From NCBI GenBank assembly GCA_037481715.1, contig JBBFLD010000010.1:33427-97426 (forward strand): a DNA stretch of 64,000 nt. Reading direction: 5' to 3'. Made by a program: the position numbers and the translations under genes. This DNA is from Rosettibacter sp037481715. GTDB taxonomy: Bacteria; Bacteroidota; Ignavibacteria; Ignavibacteriales; Melioribacteraceae. The notes under the pieces were generated by a model that was not told the origin of the DNA, ran no database searches, and saw only the letters and a list, made by a program, of their open reading frames with translations. This document shows positions 37,896 through 46,771 of this stretch, piece by piece; position 1 is the first letter of the stretch, and every line of letters starts with the position of its first letter.

Positions 37896-38846
37896 ATGAG
37901 TGATAATCATCATAAAGTAATTATAATTGGTTCTGGACCGGCAGGATTAACAGCTGCACTTTACACTGCACGTGCAAATCTTAATCCAATAGTATTTGAA
38001 GGAATGCAGCCTGGAGGTCAATTAACAATAACAACAGAAGTTGAAAATTATCCGGGCTTTGAAAATGGAATTCAGGGACCGGAACTTATGGATATAATGA
38101 GAAAGCAGGCTTGCAAGTTTGGTGCTAAATGTTTTTTCAAAAGTGTAACCGAAGTCGATTTTTCAAAAAGACCTTTTGTTATTAAAGCAGAAAATGAAAT
38201 TCATACTGCCGATGCAGTAATAATTGCTACAGGTGCATCTGCAAAATTGCTTGGACTTGAAAGTGAAAAAAAATATATGGGTTATGGTGTCTCAGCATGT
38301 GCAACATGTGATGGATTTTTCTTTAAGGACTTAAAAGTTCTTGTTGTTGGCGGCGGCGATACTGCAATGGAAGAAGCAATTTATCTTACAAAATTTGCTT
38401 CCGAAGTTACAATAGTTCACAGAAGAGATGAATTCAGAGCCTCGAAAATTATGCTCGAAAGAGCTAAAAAAAATCCAAAGATTAAATTCATTACAAGTGC
38501 GGTTATAAAAGAGATTCTTGGAAAAGAAGAAAACGGAAGAAAATTTGTTACTGGTGCAATATTACAGAGTACAAAAGACAATTCAACATGGGAAGTTCAA
38601 GCAGATGGAATTTTTATGGCTATTGGGCATCAGCCAAATACATCATTATTCAAAGGCCAACTTGAACTTGATGAAACAGGTTATATAATTGTTCAACCAG
38701 GAACAACAAAGACAAGCGTTGAAGGTGTTTTTGCTGCAGGTGATGTTGCAGATAAAAAATACAGACAGGCAATTACAGCTGCAGGCACTGGCTGTATGGC
38801 AGCACTTGATGCACAACACTGGCTCGAAGAACATGAATTAGCATAA
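37896..38846 (+). CDS. trxB: Thioredoxin reductase
   Basis: 316 residues from ATG 37896. A TTG at 37872 is in frame, but CTGGAG lies before 37896 and the FAD motif IIGSGPAGLTAALYTARA follows at once. Redox-active CATCDGFF, NADPH motif VVGGGDTAMEEA and C-terminal VFAAGDVADKKYRQ. Reduces thioredoxin (TrxA, 12477). Cytoplasmic. Confidence 0.95.
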   Translation: MSDNHHKVIIIGSGPAGLTAALYTARANLNPIVFEGMQPGGQLTITTEVENYPGFENGIQGPELMDIMRKQACKFGAKCFFKSVTEVDFSKRPFVIKAENEIHTADAVIIATGASAKLLGLESEKKYMGYGVSACATCDGFFFKDLKVLVVGGGDTAMEEAIYLTKFASEVTIVHRRDEFRASKIMLERAKKNPKIKFITSAVIKEILGKEENGRKFVTGAILQSTKDNSTWEVQADGIFMAIGHQPNTSLFKGQLELDETGYIIVQPGTTKTSVEGVFAAGDVADKKYRQAITAAGTGCMAALDAQHWLEEHELA

Positions 38847-38851
38847 TTAAG

Positions 38852-38878
38852 AGGTCGGGCTCAGCTCGACCTTTTTTT
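38852..38878 (+). terminator. Terminator after trxB
   Basis: AGGTCGGGC (38852-38860), loop TCA, GCTCGACCT (38864-38872) with one G-T pair, then a T-run. It overlaps the 3' end of the convergent gene at 38861. Confidence 0.82.
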
Positions 38879-39223
38879 ATCTCTCTCTGATAATTTGCGT
38901 GCAACAAAATATGCTGCAATAAATCCCAAGCCCAGCATTACGAAAATAAACAGAGGAGCCCATTCTTCAATTCCAGTAAATCTTTGAATTAGAATTCCTG
39001 CTCCCAAGCCGATTCCAAAGAAAAGAATAATTATTCCTGCTTTCAACAATCCATATTCATCTTTTCGTGATTTCAACATCTCTATCATTTGTTCGTAAGA
39101 AAGTCCTTTTTCAATCATTAATTGCTTCTCTTTAGAACGAAAGTAAAAAAATGTTACCAATACAATTCCAGTTACAACCACTGCAACTATTGGTATAAAT
39201 AAAGCTATAATTCCTTCGCCCAT
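38861..39223 (-). CDS. Small membrane protein, DUF6249-like
   Basis: 120 residues with three hydrophobic helices (IIALFIPIVAVVVTGIVLVTFFYF; AGIIILFFGIGLGAGILI; PLFIFVMLGLGFIAAYFVA) separated by KEKQLMIEKGLSYEQM. The pattern of an N-terminal helix, 'MIEKG' and then two helices matches small Bacteroidota inner-membrane proteins labelled DUF6249. It is divergent from the ECF sigma operon at 39421, so a regulatory link is possible but not shown. Confidence 0.7.
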   Translation of the reverse strand: MGEGIIALFIPIVAVVVTGIVLVTFFYFRSKEKQLMIEKGLSYEQMIEMLKSRKDEYGLLKAGIIILFFGIGLGAGILIQRFTGIEEWAPLFIFVMLGLGFIAAYFVARKLSERDKKRSS

Positions 39224-39420
39224 TTTAATTCTCCTTTTTTATTGATAAAATTTTTCTGTTATTTAATATCATAATTTATTTCTATAGCTTATGACTATAA
39301 GTTTATTTGAGAGGTTACAGTAATATTTGATTGTTGTTTTAGATTAAATTAGGTTTATGCATGAATAAATATTTTCAACAAAATGTAACCATTTGAGGGA
39401 AATGTTAGTCACAAATAGTG

Positions 39421-39987
39421 ATGAAAAATTTAACTGACATAGAAATAATAGAGTCTGTCAAAAAAGGAAATACTGCTGATTTTTCCTTAATAATAAAACG
39501 TTATAAAGACAGAGCTTTTAATTTGCTTAAGAGATTATTAAAAAATGAAATGGATGCCGAGGAAGCACTGCAGGATAGCTTTTTGAAAGCATTTAATTCT
39601 CTTAATTCATTTAGATACGACTCGCAATTTTCAACATGGTTTTATAAAATTGTTTACAACACTGGTTTGACAAAACTAAGTTCAAAGAAAAGAAAAATAG
39701 AACAGGAAATGACCTCAATCGATGAACATTTTGACCTCGCAGATTATGATAATGAAATTTATTCATCAACGGAAAATCCAAAAGAATATATTCTTAAGAT
39801 GATAGATAAATTACCAGTTCGCAATGCACTTGTTTTGATTTTATTTTATGTGGATGGACTTTCAATTAATGAAATTAGCAATGTTTTAGGAACTTCGCTT
39901 GTAAACACAAAAGTAATGCTGCACAGGTCGAGAAATGCATTGAGAGATTTACTTCTTAAGCACAATTTTCAGGAGGAATTATTATGA
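39421..39987 (+). CDS. ECF-type RNA polymerase sigma factor
   Basis: 188 residues from ATG 39421 (a GTG immediately before is also in frame). Region 2 is RAFNLLKRLLKNEMDAEEALQDSFLKAF with the downstream STWFYKIVYNTGLTKL; region 4 is PVRNALVLILFYVDGLSINEISNVLGTSLVNTKVMLHRSRNALRDLL. The next gene starts inside the stop codon (ATGA) and encodes a two-TM protein, the usual arrangement for a membrane anti-sigma factor. The signal is unknown. Confidence 0.92.
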   Translation: MKNLTDIEIIESVKKGNTADFSLIIKRYKDRAFNLLKRLLKNEMDAEEALQDSFLKAFNSLNSFRYDSQFSTWFYKIVYNTGLTKLSSKKRKIEQEMTSIDEHFDLADYDNEIYSSTENPKEYILKMIDKLPVRNALVLILFYVDGLSINEISNVLGTSLVNTKVMLHRSRNALRDLLLKHNFQEELL

Positions 39988-40502
39988 ATGATTACATTGA
40001 TGAATTGATGAATGATTATATAGATAATTCTTTGAGCACAGAAAAAATTAATGAGCTCAATAAAATTTTAGAAAAAAATGAAAATGAATTAAAAAAATTA
40101 AAAGCTCTTCGTTTTGTTGACGAGGTTTTAAAAAACCTTGAAGTATATTCTGCTCCTGAAGATATAACAGAAAAAGTAATGAAATTAATTTCGGAAAAAT
40201 CCAATGCAATTAAACGAAGCGTAAATAAATTTATGGTATCTGTTTTTTCATTCTTAACTTTCGTTTTATTCGCAATATGTTTAGTGGTTTTATGGATAGT
40301 AGTTAAAGAATCATCATCAATAAATTTGTCAAATGAATTGAATGATTTTCTTAAGAAAGGAATCTCTTTTGTCAATAATCATATGAATAATAATTTATTC
40401 TTAATAATTACATCATCAATGACATTAATAATTATTTCTGCCCTTTATTTTATAATTGAATCTCATAAAGAATTCAAAAATAAACTGAAAGATATTTCTT
40501 AA
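39984..40502 (+). CDS. Putative membrane anti-sigma factor
   Basis: 172 residues. The cytoplasmic N-terminal half (MNDYIDELMNDYIDNSLS...) resembles the short helical start of anti-sigma proteins, but the zinc-binding His/Cys motif is absent. Two TM helices at about 80-105 and 130-155 (FSFLTFVLFAICLVVLWIV; NNLFLIITSSMTLIIISALYF). It overlaps the sigma gene by four bases, so it should be made in step with it. The role is inferred from this position. Confidence 0.7.
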   Translation: MNDYIDELMNDYIDNSLSTEKINELNKILEKNENELKKLKALRFVDEVLKNLEVYSAPEDITEKVMKLISEKSNAIKRSVNKFMVSVFSFLTFVLFAICLVVLWIVVKESSSINLSNELNDFLKKGISFVNNHMNNNLFLIITSSMTLIIISALYFIIESHKEFKNKLKDIS

Positions 40503-40565
40503 TTGCTGCCTGCATTTAATGCCAATCTTAGCAGTTTCTTCATTCCACATTTGAACTAATTTAAC

Positions 40566-40597
40566 CCCGATGAGGTTTTTACAAAAAACATCGGAGG
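40566..40597 (+). promoter_or_regulatory. Hairpin sequestering the SD of glutathione peroxidase
   Basis: CCGATG (40567-40572) pairs with CATCGG (40589-40594), extended by pairing ACC with GGT around one bulged base, and by TTTTT with AAAAA inside. The SD GGAGG (40593-40597) is on the closing strand and would be masked when the hairpin forms. It could modulate translation of the 40602 gene by temperature or by another factor. Seen by eye only. Confidence 0.4.
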
Positions 40598-40601
40598 TAT
40601 T

Positions 40602-41174
40602 ATGAAAAACTTAATAAAATATTTTGTTCTTTTTAGTGCGATAATTTTCATAAATCAAATTTATGCAGATGGAGGGAAGAATATGAAAAATTCAATTTAT
40701 GATATAACGGTAAAAGATATAAATGGCAAAGAAGTAAAACTTTCTGATTACAAAGGCAAAGTGTTAATGATTGTCAATGTAGCAAGCAAATGCGGATTTA
40801 CACCTCAATACGAAGGCTTACAAAAAATTTATGAAAAGTATAAAGACAAAGGATTTGAAATCTTAGCATTTCCTTGTAATGATTTTGGCGGACAAGAGCC
40901 TGGCACAAACGAAGAAATAAAAGAATTTTGTTCAACAAATTATAATGTTACATTTAAATTGTTTGATAAAATAAAAATTCTTGGAAACGAAAGAGCACCA
41001 TTGTATGAAAGATTAATTAACAGCGATAATGTAGAGAAGGGCGATGTAAAATGGAATTTTGAAAAATTTTTAATAGATAAAAATGGAAACATCAGAGCAA
41101 GATTTAGAAGCAAAGTTAAACCAGAAAGCGAAGAGATAATTACAGTGATAGAAAAATTGCTGCAGGAAAAGTAA
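40602..41174 (+). CDS. Glutathione peroxidase-family protein, exported
   Basis: 190 residues. N-terminal signal-like segment (FVLFSAIIFINQIYA), then the GPx/thioredoxin fold: VNVASKCGFTPQYEGLQ with Cys (TGC codon, not selenocysteine), FPCNDFGGQEPGTNEEI and WNFEKFLID. The family reduces hydroperoxides and in bacteria usually uses thioredoxin. The signal peptide places it outside the inner membrane, unlike the typical cytoplasmic BtuE. SD CGGAGG lies eight bases before ATG 40602. Confidence 0.88.
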   Translation: MKNLIKYFVLFSAIIFINQIYADGGKNMKNSIYDITVKDINGKEVKLSDYKGKVLMIVNVASKCGFTPQYEGLQKIYEKYKDKGFEILAFPCNDFGGQEPGTNEEIKEFCSTNYNVTFKLFDKIKILGNERAPLYERLINSDNVEKGDVKWNFEKFLIDKNGNIRARFRSKVKPESEEIITVIEKLLQEK

Positions 41175-41316
41175 GATTTTAACGTAAGTAAAAGTTGTCC
41201 TCAAATATTATCAAGCATTTGTTAAAAATATCAATTTATAATTTTCCATTATTTTGTATATTTAACCATCCATTATAATTTGTCGTAATTACAATCGGCT
41301 CGCTCAGACTTTGTAG

Positions 41317-41330
41317 AATCTATATAGATT
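41317..41330. promoter_or_regulatory. Perfect 14-bp palindrome upstream of the kinase gene
   Basis: AATCTATATAGATT, centred 29 bases before ATG 41353 and next to a TTATTATAG stretch. Possible operator of the kinase/activator operon. No factor can be named. Confidence 0.3.
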
Positions 41331-41352
41331 ATTATAGTAAATATTACCATAG

Positions 41353-44300
41353 ATGAAGCAAAATATTATCTGCATCTGGTTAATTTTTATTAGCTGCAAT
41401 CCTACTGATAATCAAAAAGTGAGTAATAAAGTAGATAAAATTTGGTTTCAGCAGGAATATGTCGATTTGGGGGCAAAGATTGACATGCTAAATGAAAATC
41501 TGGGGGTTGCAATTTCAAGAGGCAAAGGAAATGATGTTTCAGGCAGAGTTTATTTGTATAAAAATGGAATCTGGAAAGTAATTTCCGAGCACAGTTATTC
41601 AGACTTCCCACTTATTCATATCGAAAAACCTAATTTAATTTATTGGATAACTCATAATTCACATCATGAAAATTATAAACCACATTTGAAATTTTACGAT
41701 TTGAATTCAATAAAGGAATTAAAATTACCTCCAATTATGTGGGATGAAAGAGATTTTGTAATGTGGCGCGGAATTTCTTTTTTACAAAATGGCAAGATTT
41801 ATCTTGCGGGACAACAAGGAAATATAATTTACTATAATAATAAAAAATGGTTAGTGAGTAATAATCCTTATAAAAGAAAACAGAACGAAAATTTGAACGC
41901 AAATGATTTACACGATATACAAATGATAAATGATAATCTTGGCTGGGCTGTTGGTAAAAATGGTTTGATACTTTGTTATAAAAATGGCATCTGGGAAAAA
42001 TATCCTGCTCTAACTCAAAATGACTTAATGAAAATATCTTTTGTTGACGAAAACTTTGGGTATGCAGTAGGCAACAATGGAGCTATCTTGAAATATGATA
42101 ATGGACATTGGATAAAAGTTAGTACAAATGTAAATTTTAAATTGAATTCAGTAAAAGTAATTTCTAAAAACAAAGCTTATATAGTGGGGGATAAATCCAC
42201 TCTGTTAGAATTAGTAGATGGAAAGTGGATGCAAGATGAATCTATTAAAATTTATAATGACAATTTTGAAGATTTAGATGTAATTAAGAAAGATGACAAA
42301 GTATGGATTTGGATTATTGGTAATAATGGTATTTATACTAATTATCACGATTTGAAATTTTCTTATTCTGATGTAACTTCTTTATTATCTATTAGAAATG
42401 AAGGACTTGCAGGAAATTTTATAGATTATAATAATGACGGATATGTTGATTTATTAACACATTTGGAAGAAACCCCATCTATTTTATACAAAAACAATGG
42501 TGGAAAATTATTTTTAGAAGCAGAATCATTCAAAGAAATTAGTTCAAATGTTTCTTCACAAAACATAGTTTCAGCAGATTTTGATAATGATGGATATGTA
42601 GATTTATTAGATGTTGTAAATAATAAATTATACTTTGGAAATGGAAACTTTGGGTTCAGAAAAATCGAAGATGAAAGTTTTATTAAAAACTATAATTTGA
42701 CTGAAAACACTAATGTTATTTCAGCACAAGCTGCAGATTTTGATAATGACGGCAATATTGATGTTTATGTTTCGTTTGAAAATTATAATTTGCTTCTTCA
42801 AAATAATGGTTCAGGGAAATTTGAAAATGTATTTCAAAATTCTGGAATAAAAAAATTTATTAATAATAATTCCCTTAGTTTTACATTATCAGATTTTAAT
42901 AACGATAATCTAATCGATATTCTTATTACATATAAAATTCCAGTGAATAACAAGCATATTTTTCTTTACCTAAATCAAGGCAACTTTAAGTTTACTGAGA
43001 AAGACGACCCAAATTTTTACTCTCTATTTTCTCCAAGTACTTATTCTTCTATAGCTAACGATTTTAATAATGATGGTTATACAGATTTACTAATATTCAA
43101 TAATGAATCTGAACTTAAGTTGCTAATTAATGATGGTAAAGCAAATTTCATTGAGATGAAAGGAAAAGCTGGCTTGACAGGGAGATTTTTTCATCCATAT
43201 CCTACAGGTGGAATATTAGCTGCTGCAGATGTTAATAATGATGGGTTACTTGACTTATTTATTGGCTCTAAGCTGTATTTAAATTCTTCCGAATTAAGAT
43301 TTTATGAAATAGGAAAAAATATTGGATTAAATTTCACAGGAACACCTACATTTGCTGATTATGATAACGATGGTGATATGGACCTTTTCATAGGAAGTTC
43401 GAAATTAGCTTTAGGAGAAGGGAATAGAGCAATTTTTTATCGAAACAATTCCCTAATAAATAATTTTGTCAAAGTAAAATTGTACGGTGATATCAGTAAT
43501 CGATTTGCTTTGGGTGCAAAAGTATATTTATTGGGATATAATAAAAGAGATTCGTTAATTTATATTACATTAAGACAAAATGGCTTAGGAGGAAATTCTT
43601 TATCGCAGCAAAATTTTTCCGAATTACATTTTGGCATCAATCCAGATTATAATTATAAAGTAAAAGTAGTTTTCCCATCCGGAATTGAAAGAACTATTGA
43701 AGCAAAAGTAAATTCTATTAATGAAATTTACGAATCTAGAGGGCTTGAGAGACAAGCAATACTTTTATCGAAATATTTTATTAGAATAACAAATTTAATG
43801 AACTGGCAGCAAGAGTTAATAAAATTTATTATTGCAATTGCAGGACTGTATTTAATTCTTAATTATAACAACAAAATAAAAAATTCAAAAAAACTAAAAC
43901 AATATGCAACATTAACATTATTAATAATTTACTTTGTGTTATTGTTCTATACAATTACTTTTAATTTGTATGCAAGATTACTTTTCCCACCCCTTTGTAC
44001 TGGAGGTTTAGCATTCATATTTGTTTTTGTTTCAGCCAAAGTGATTGAGAGAAAAGAAAGTAAGTATATATCACATTATAAAATTTTAGAAGTTATTGGT
44101 GTAGGTGGAACAGGAAAAGTATTGAAAGTAAAGGATATTTATTCATCAGAAATATTTGCCTTAAAAATAATTAATCCAATTTTATTTAATGATGATGATA
44201 ATCGAAAATTAATTGCAAATGAAGCAAAAATTCTTGCAAACATAAATAACGAAAATATTGTAAAGGTTTTTGAATTCGGAGAGACTCAAAAATATAGTTA

Positions 44301-44862
44301 TATGGTAATGGAATATCTGTGTGGTGGAACTCTTGATGATTACATAAAAAATAATTTTCCCATAGAAAATGAAAAAATAATATTAATTGCAAAACAAATT
44401 TGTAATGGATTGAAAGCAATTCACGAAAAAGATATTGTTCACAGAGACTTAAAAACTACTAATATTATGTTTGATAGGGGAAACAAAATAAAAATAATGG
44501 ACTTTGGTTTATCTAAATCACCTCTTGTTACTACAATGACTACTTTAGGTACAATAATGGGTACATTAGGTTATGTTGCACCAGAGCAGATTACAAATAT
44601 ACAGGTTGATAAAAGAGCGGACATTTTTTCATTGGGTGTAATTTTATATCAAATGGCAACTAACAAATTGCCATTCATGGGCATTAATGAAATTGCGGTT
44701 ATTCATTCAATATTTAATACAGAACCTGTTAAGCCTACGGAAATCAATCCTGCAATTGATAACAGAATTGAACGCATTATAATGAAGTGTTTGAAAAAAA
44801 ATCCAGTAGAAAGATATCAATCTGTTGAAGAAATATTATTGGAAATAGAAACATTAAAATAA
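41353..44862 (+). CDS. Receptor-like Ser/Thr kinase with propeller, FG-GAP and ASPIC ectodomain
   Basis: 1169 residues. N-terminal lipoprotein-like signal (IWLIFISCNPTDN). About 40-350: propeller repeats such as LGWAVGKNGLILCYKNGIWEKY. About 360-690: FG-GAP/VCBS repeats with Ca-binding DxNxDG/DxDxDG sites (DYNNDGYVDLL, DFDNDGNIDVY, DYDNDGDMDLF). About 700-800: an ASPIC/UnbV-type domain. Three TM helices at about 822-837, 851-871 and 880-895. Then a full kinase domain (909-1169): GVGGTGKV, K938, HRDLKTTN (D1032), DFG 1050-1052, APE 1076-1078. The ectodomain comes before the kinase, the reverse of usual PknB-type kinases. It is followed 17 bases later by a sigma-54 activator gene, its likely target. 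Confidence 0.88.
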   Translation: MKQNIICIWLIFISCNPTDNQKVSNKVDKIWFQQEYVDLGAKIDMLNENLGVAISRGKGNDVSGRVYLYKNGIWKVISEHSYSDFPLIHIEKPNLIYWITHNSHHENYKPHLKFYDLNSIKELKLPPIMWDERDFVMWRGISFLQNGKIYLAGQQGNIIYYNNKKWLVSNNPYKRKQNENLNANDLHDIQMINDNLGWAVGKNGLILCYKNGIWEKYPALTQNDLMKISFVDENFGYAVGNNGAILKYDNGHWIKVSTNVNFKLNSVKVISKNKAYIVGDKSTLLELVDGKWMQDESIKIYNDNFEDLDVIKKDDKVWIWIIGNNGIYTNYHDLKFSYSDVTSLLSIRNEGLAGNFIDYNNDGYVDLLTHLEETPSILYKNNGGKLFLEAESFKEISSNVSSQNIVSADFDNDGYVDLLDVVNNKLYFGNGNFGFRKIEDESFIKNYNLTENTNVISAQAADFDNDGNIDVYVSFENYNLLLQNNGSGKFENVFQNSGIKKFINNNSLSFTLSDFNNDNLIDILITYKIPVNNKHIFLYLNQGNFKFTEKDDPNFYSLFSPSTYSSIANDFNNDGYTDLLIFNNESELKLLINDGKANFIEMKGKAGLTGRFFHPYPTGGILAAADVNNDGLLDLFIGSKLYLNSSELRFYEIGKNIGLNFTGTPTFADYDNDGDMDLFIGSSKLALGEGNRAIFYRNNSLINNFVKVKLYGDISNRFALGAKVYLLGYNKRDSLIYITLRQNGLGGNSLSQQNFSELHFGINPDYNYKVKVVFPSGIERTIEAKVNSINEIYESRGLERQAILLSKYFIRITNLMNWQQELIKFIIAIAGLYLILNYNNKIKNSKKLKQYATLTLLIIYFVLLFYTITFNLYARLLFPPLCTGGLAFIFVFVSAKVIERKESKYISHYKILEVIGVGGTGKVLKVKDIYSSEIFALKIINPILFNDDDNRKLIANEAKILANINNENIVKVFEFGETQKYSYMVMEYLCGGTLDDYIKNNFPIENEKIILIAKQICNGLKAIHEKDIVHRDLKTTNIMFDRGNKIKIMDFGLSKSPLVTTMTTLGTIMGTLGYVAPEQITNIQVDKRADIFSLGVILYQMATNKLPFMGINEIAVIHSIFNTEPVKPTEINPAIDNRIERIIMKCLKKNPVERYQSVEEILLEIETLK

Positions 44863-44879
44863 TTTAACGAGGGGGCAAC

Positions 44880-46601
44880 TTGGAAAAACATGAATTATTA
44901 GAATCAATATCCAATCTTGTTAATACACAAGCTTCAGAATTTTCTGAAACAATTGCAAAAATTGATTCTGCAATTGAAAAATCTGATTATGAATTATCTA
45001 AAAATTTATTAAAAGCCATAAGCAAAAAAAATTTATTGTTTTTTAATGAGCTTGGAAGATATATAAATACATTTATCAATGATATGGACCAAATGGTATT
45101 GGAGTGTGAAAAAATAAAACTGGAAAAATTAAGATATGAGAAACTCTATGTAACTGGATTGATTTTTCAGTCAGAAAGAGAAATGATTTCATTAATGGAA
45201 AGAGCTATTGAAATTCTTATCAAGGAACTCGATGCAGACAAAGGTTTTATTGTGCTTGTTGATGATAAACAAAATATTACAAAATTAGTAACAAAAAATA
45301 TGGATGAGACAAATGAAAGTTATGCTAAAGATTTGAGCTTATCTATAATTCAAAAAACATTGCAGGATTTAATGCCACTTAAAGTAAATGATATTAAAAA
45401 TGAAGATGAGTTTTCTAAAAGTCATAGTATCGTTCGATTAGGTTTAACATCTGTTATGTGTGTACCTTTAATTTCTGGTAGAAATATTTACGGGGCAGTT
45501 TATGTAGACAGAAGGAAAGAAAAAAATCCATTTAGTGAAGCTGACTTAACTTTTTTAATTTCTTTTGCCAAACAAGTAGTTAAAGGGATACAGGTCTCAA
45601 GCGAAATTTTAGAACTCGAAGAAAAATTAGAAGATAAACCAAGAATAGAGTTTGAAAAACTTAAACAAGAATTCAAATGCGATGAAATTATAGGTAAAAA
45701 TCTAAAACTAATTAATGTTTTAAAATTAGCAGCAAAGGTTTCAAATTCTGATGCTTCAATTTTGATATTGGGAGAAAATGGAACAGGCAAAGAAATACTT
45801 GCAAGAGCAATACACAACAATAGTCCAAGAAGAAATAAACCCTTTATTGCAATAAATTGTGGTGCAATACCTGCTGAGCTATTGGAATCAGAATTATTTG
45901 GATACGAATCGGGGGCGTTCACGGGTGCTACTAAAACTAAACCAGGAAAATTAGAATTAGCTGACGGCGGTACAATATTTTTAGATGAAATTGCAGAAAT
46001 GAGTGTAAACCTTCAAGCTAAGTTATTAAGAGTTATTCAAACAAAAGAAATAGAAAGATTAGGTGGAATCGAATCCAAGAAGATTGATGTTAGATTTATT
46101 TCAGCGACAAATAAGGACTTAAAGAAATTAATAGCAGAGGCGCTCTTTCGAGAAGATTTGTATTATCGATTAAAAGTAGTAGAAATAAAATTACCATCTC
46201 TAAGAGATAGAAAAGAAGATATAGAAGAACTTGTGAAATATTTTATTGAAAAATATAAAGGCAATAAAAGTAACATTTTAATTACAGATGAAGCTATAAG
46301 CATTTTAGAAAATTATAACTGGCCTGGAAATATTAGAGAATTAGAAAATGTGGTTCAAAGAGCAATTATTTTGTCTGATTCAAATGTTATTCAAAAAAAA
46401 GATTTACCGCAAGAAATAGTCGATGAATATTGTGATTCTAATTGCGAAAAATCACTAGCAGAAGCTGAGGATGAATTCCGAAGATATTATATAACAAAAA
46501 TTTTGAGAAGAACTGGTTCTAAATCAGAAGCAGCAAAAATTCTTAATGTAAGCAGAAGTCATCTTCATAAATTAATATCGAATCTGGGAATCATTGATTA
46601 A
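44880..46601 (+). CDS. Sigma-54-dependent activator with GAF domain
   Basis: 573 residues from a TTG start with SD GAGGGGG five bases upstream. Residues 1-95 are helical; about 95-240 a GAF domain (ADKGFIVLVDD, GLTSVMCVPLISGRNIYGAVYVDRR is the family core). AAA+ domain: Walker A GENGTGKE (298-305), GAFTGA (345-350), Walker B GTIFLDEI (364-371). C-terminal Fis-type HTH (GSKSEAAKILNVSRSHLHKLI). No receiver domain, so control is by GAF ligand or by phosphorylation from the kinase encoded upstream. A sigma-54 promoter lies right after the gene. Confidence 0.92.
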   Translation: MEKHELLESISNLVNTQASEFSETIAKIDSAIEKSDYELSKNLLKAISKKNLLFFNELGRYINTFINDMDQMVLECEKIKLEKLRYEKLYVTGLIFQSEREMISLMERAIEILIKELDADKGFIVLVDDKQNITKLVTKNMDETNESYAKDLSLSIIQKTLQDLMPLKVNDIKNEDEFSKSHSIVRLGLTSVMCVPLISGRNIYGAVYVDRRKEKNPFSEADLTFLISFAKQVVKGIQVSSEILELEEKLEDKPRIEFEKLKQEFKCDEIIGKNLKLINVLKLAAKVSNSDASILILGENGTGKEILARAIHNNSPRRNKPFIAINCGAIPAELLESELFGYESGAFTGATKTKPGKLELADGGTIFLDEIAEMSVNLQAKLLRVIQTKEIERLGGIESKKIDVRFISATNKDLKKLIAEALFREDLYYRLKVVEIKLPSLRDRKEDIEELVKYFIEKYKGNKSNILITDEAISILENYNWPGNIRELENVVQRAIILSDSNVIQKKDLPQEIVDEYCDSNCEKSLAEAEDEFRRYYITKILRRTGSKSEAAKILNVSRSHLHKLISNLGIID

Positions 46602-46655
46602 CATAAGCTTCTAACAATTATGTAATAAATATCTCACATTCCTCTTAGCAGATTA

Positions 46656-46671
46656 GTTGCATAAATGCAAC
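46656..46671. promoter_or_regulatory. Enhancer-like palindrome (candidate activator site)
   Basis: GTTGCATAAATGCAAC has perfect 7-base arms around AA. It lies about 80 bases upstream of the expected sigma-54 start site, a normal place for an upstream activator site, and directly after the activator gene. Confidence 0.6.
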
Positions 46672-46719
46672 AATAAATAATTCACACCTCTTTTATACTC
46701 TATTTTCCAAATTTTTTTG

Positions 46720-46734
46720 TGGCATAAACCTTGC
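46720..46734 (+). promoter_or_regulatory. Sigma-54 (-24/-12) promoter
   Basis: TGGCATAAACCTTGC matches the consensus TGGCAC-N5-TTGC at all invariant GG and GC positions with the correct spacing. Transcription should start near 46746, about 26 bases before ATG 46772. It is preceded by a T-run, as is common. Confidence 0.82.
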
Positions 46735-46771
46735 CTTAAAATTGTGCCATCAAAAAAAAAAGGAGTTAAAC

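Noticed and set aside
39402..39437. Leader peptide ATG...TGA (MLVTNSDEKFN) overlapping the sigma-factor start
   Set aside because: The GAGGGA before it is only one to two bases from the ATG, too close for a normal SD; likely chance.
40602..41174. Selenocysteine codon in the glutathione peroxidase
   Set aside because: The active-site codon is TGC (Cys), and no in-frame TGA occurs.
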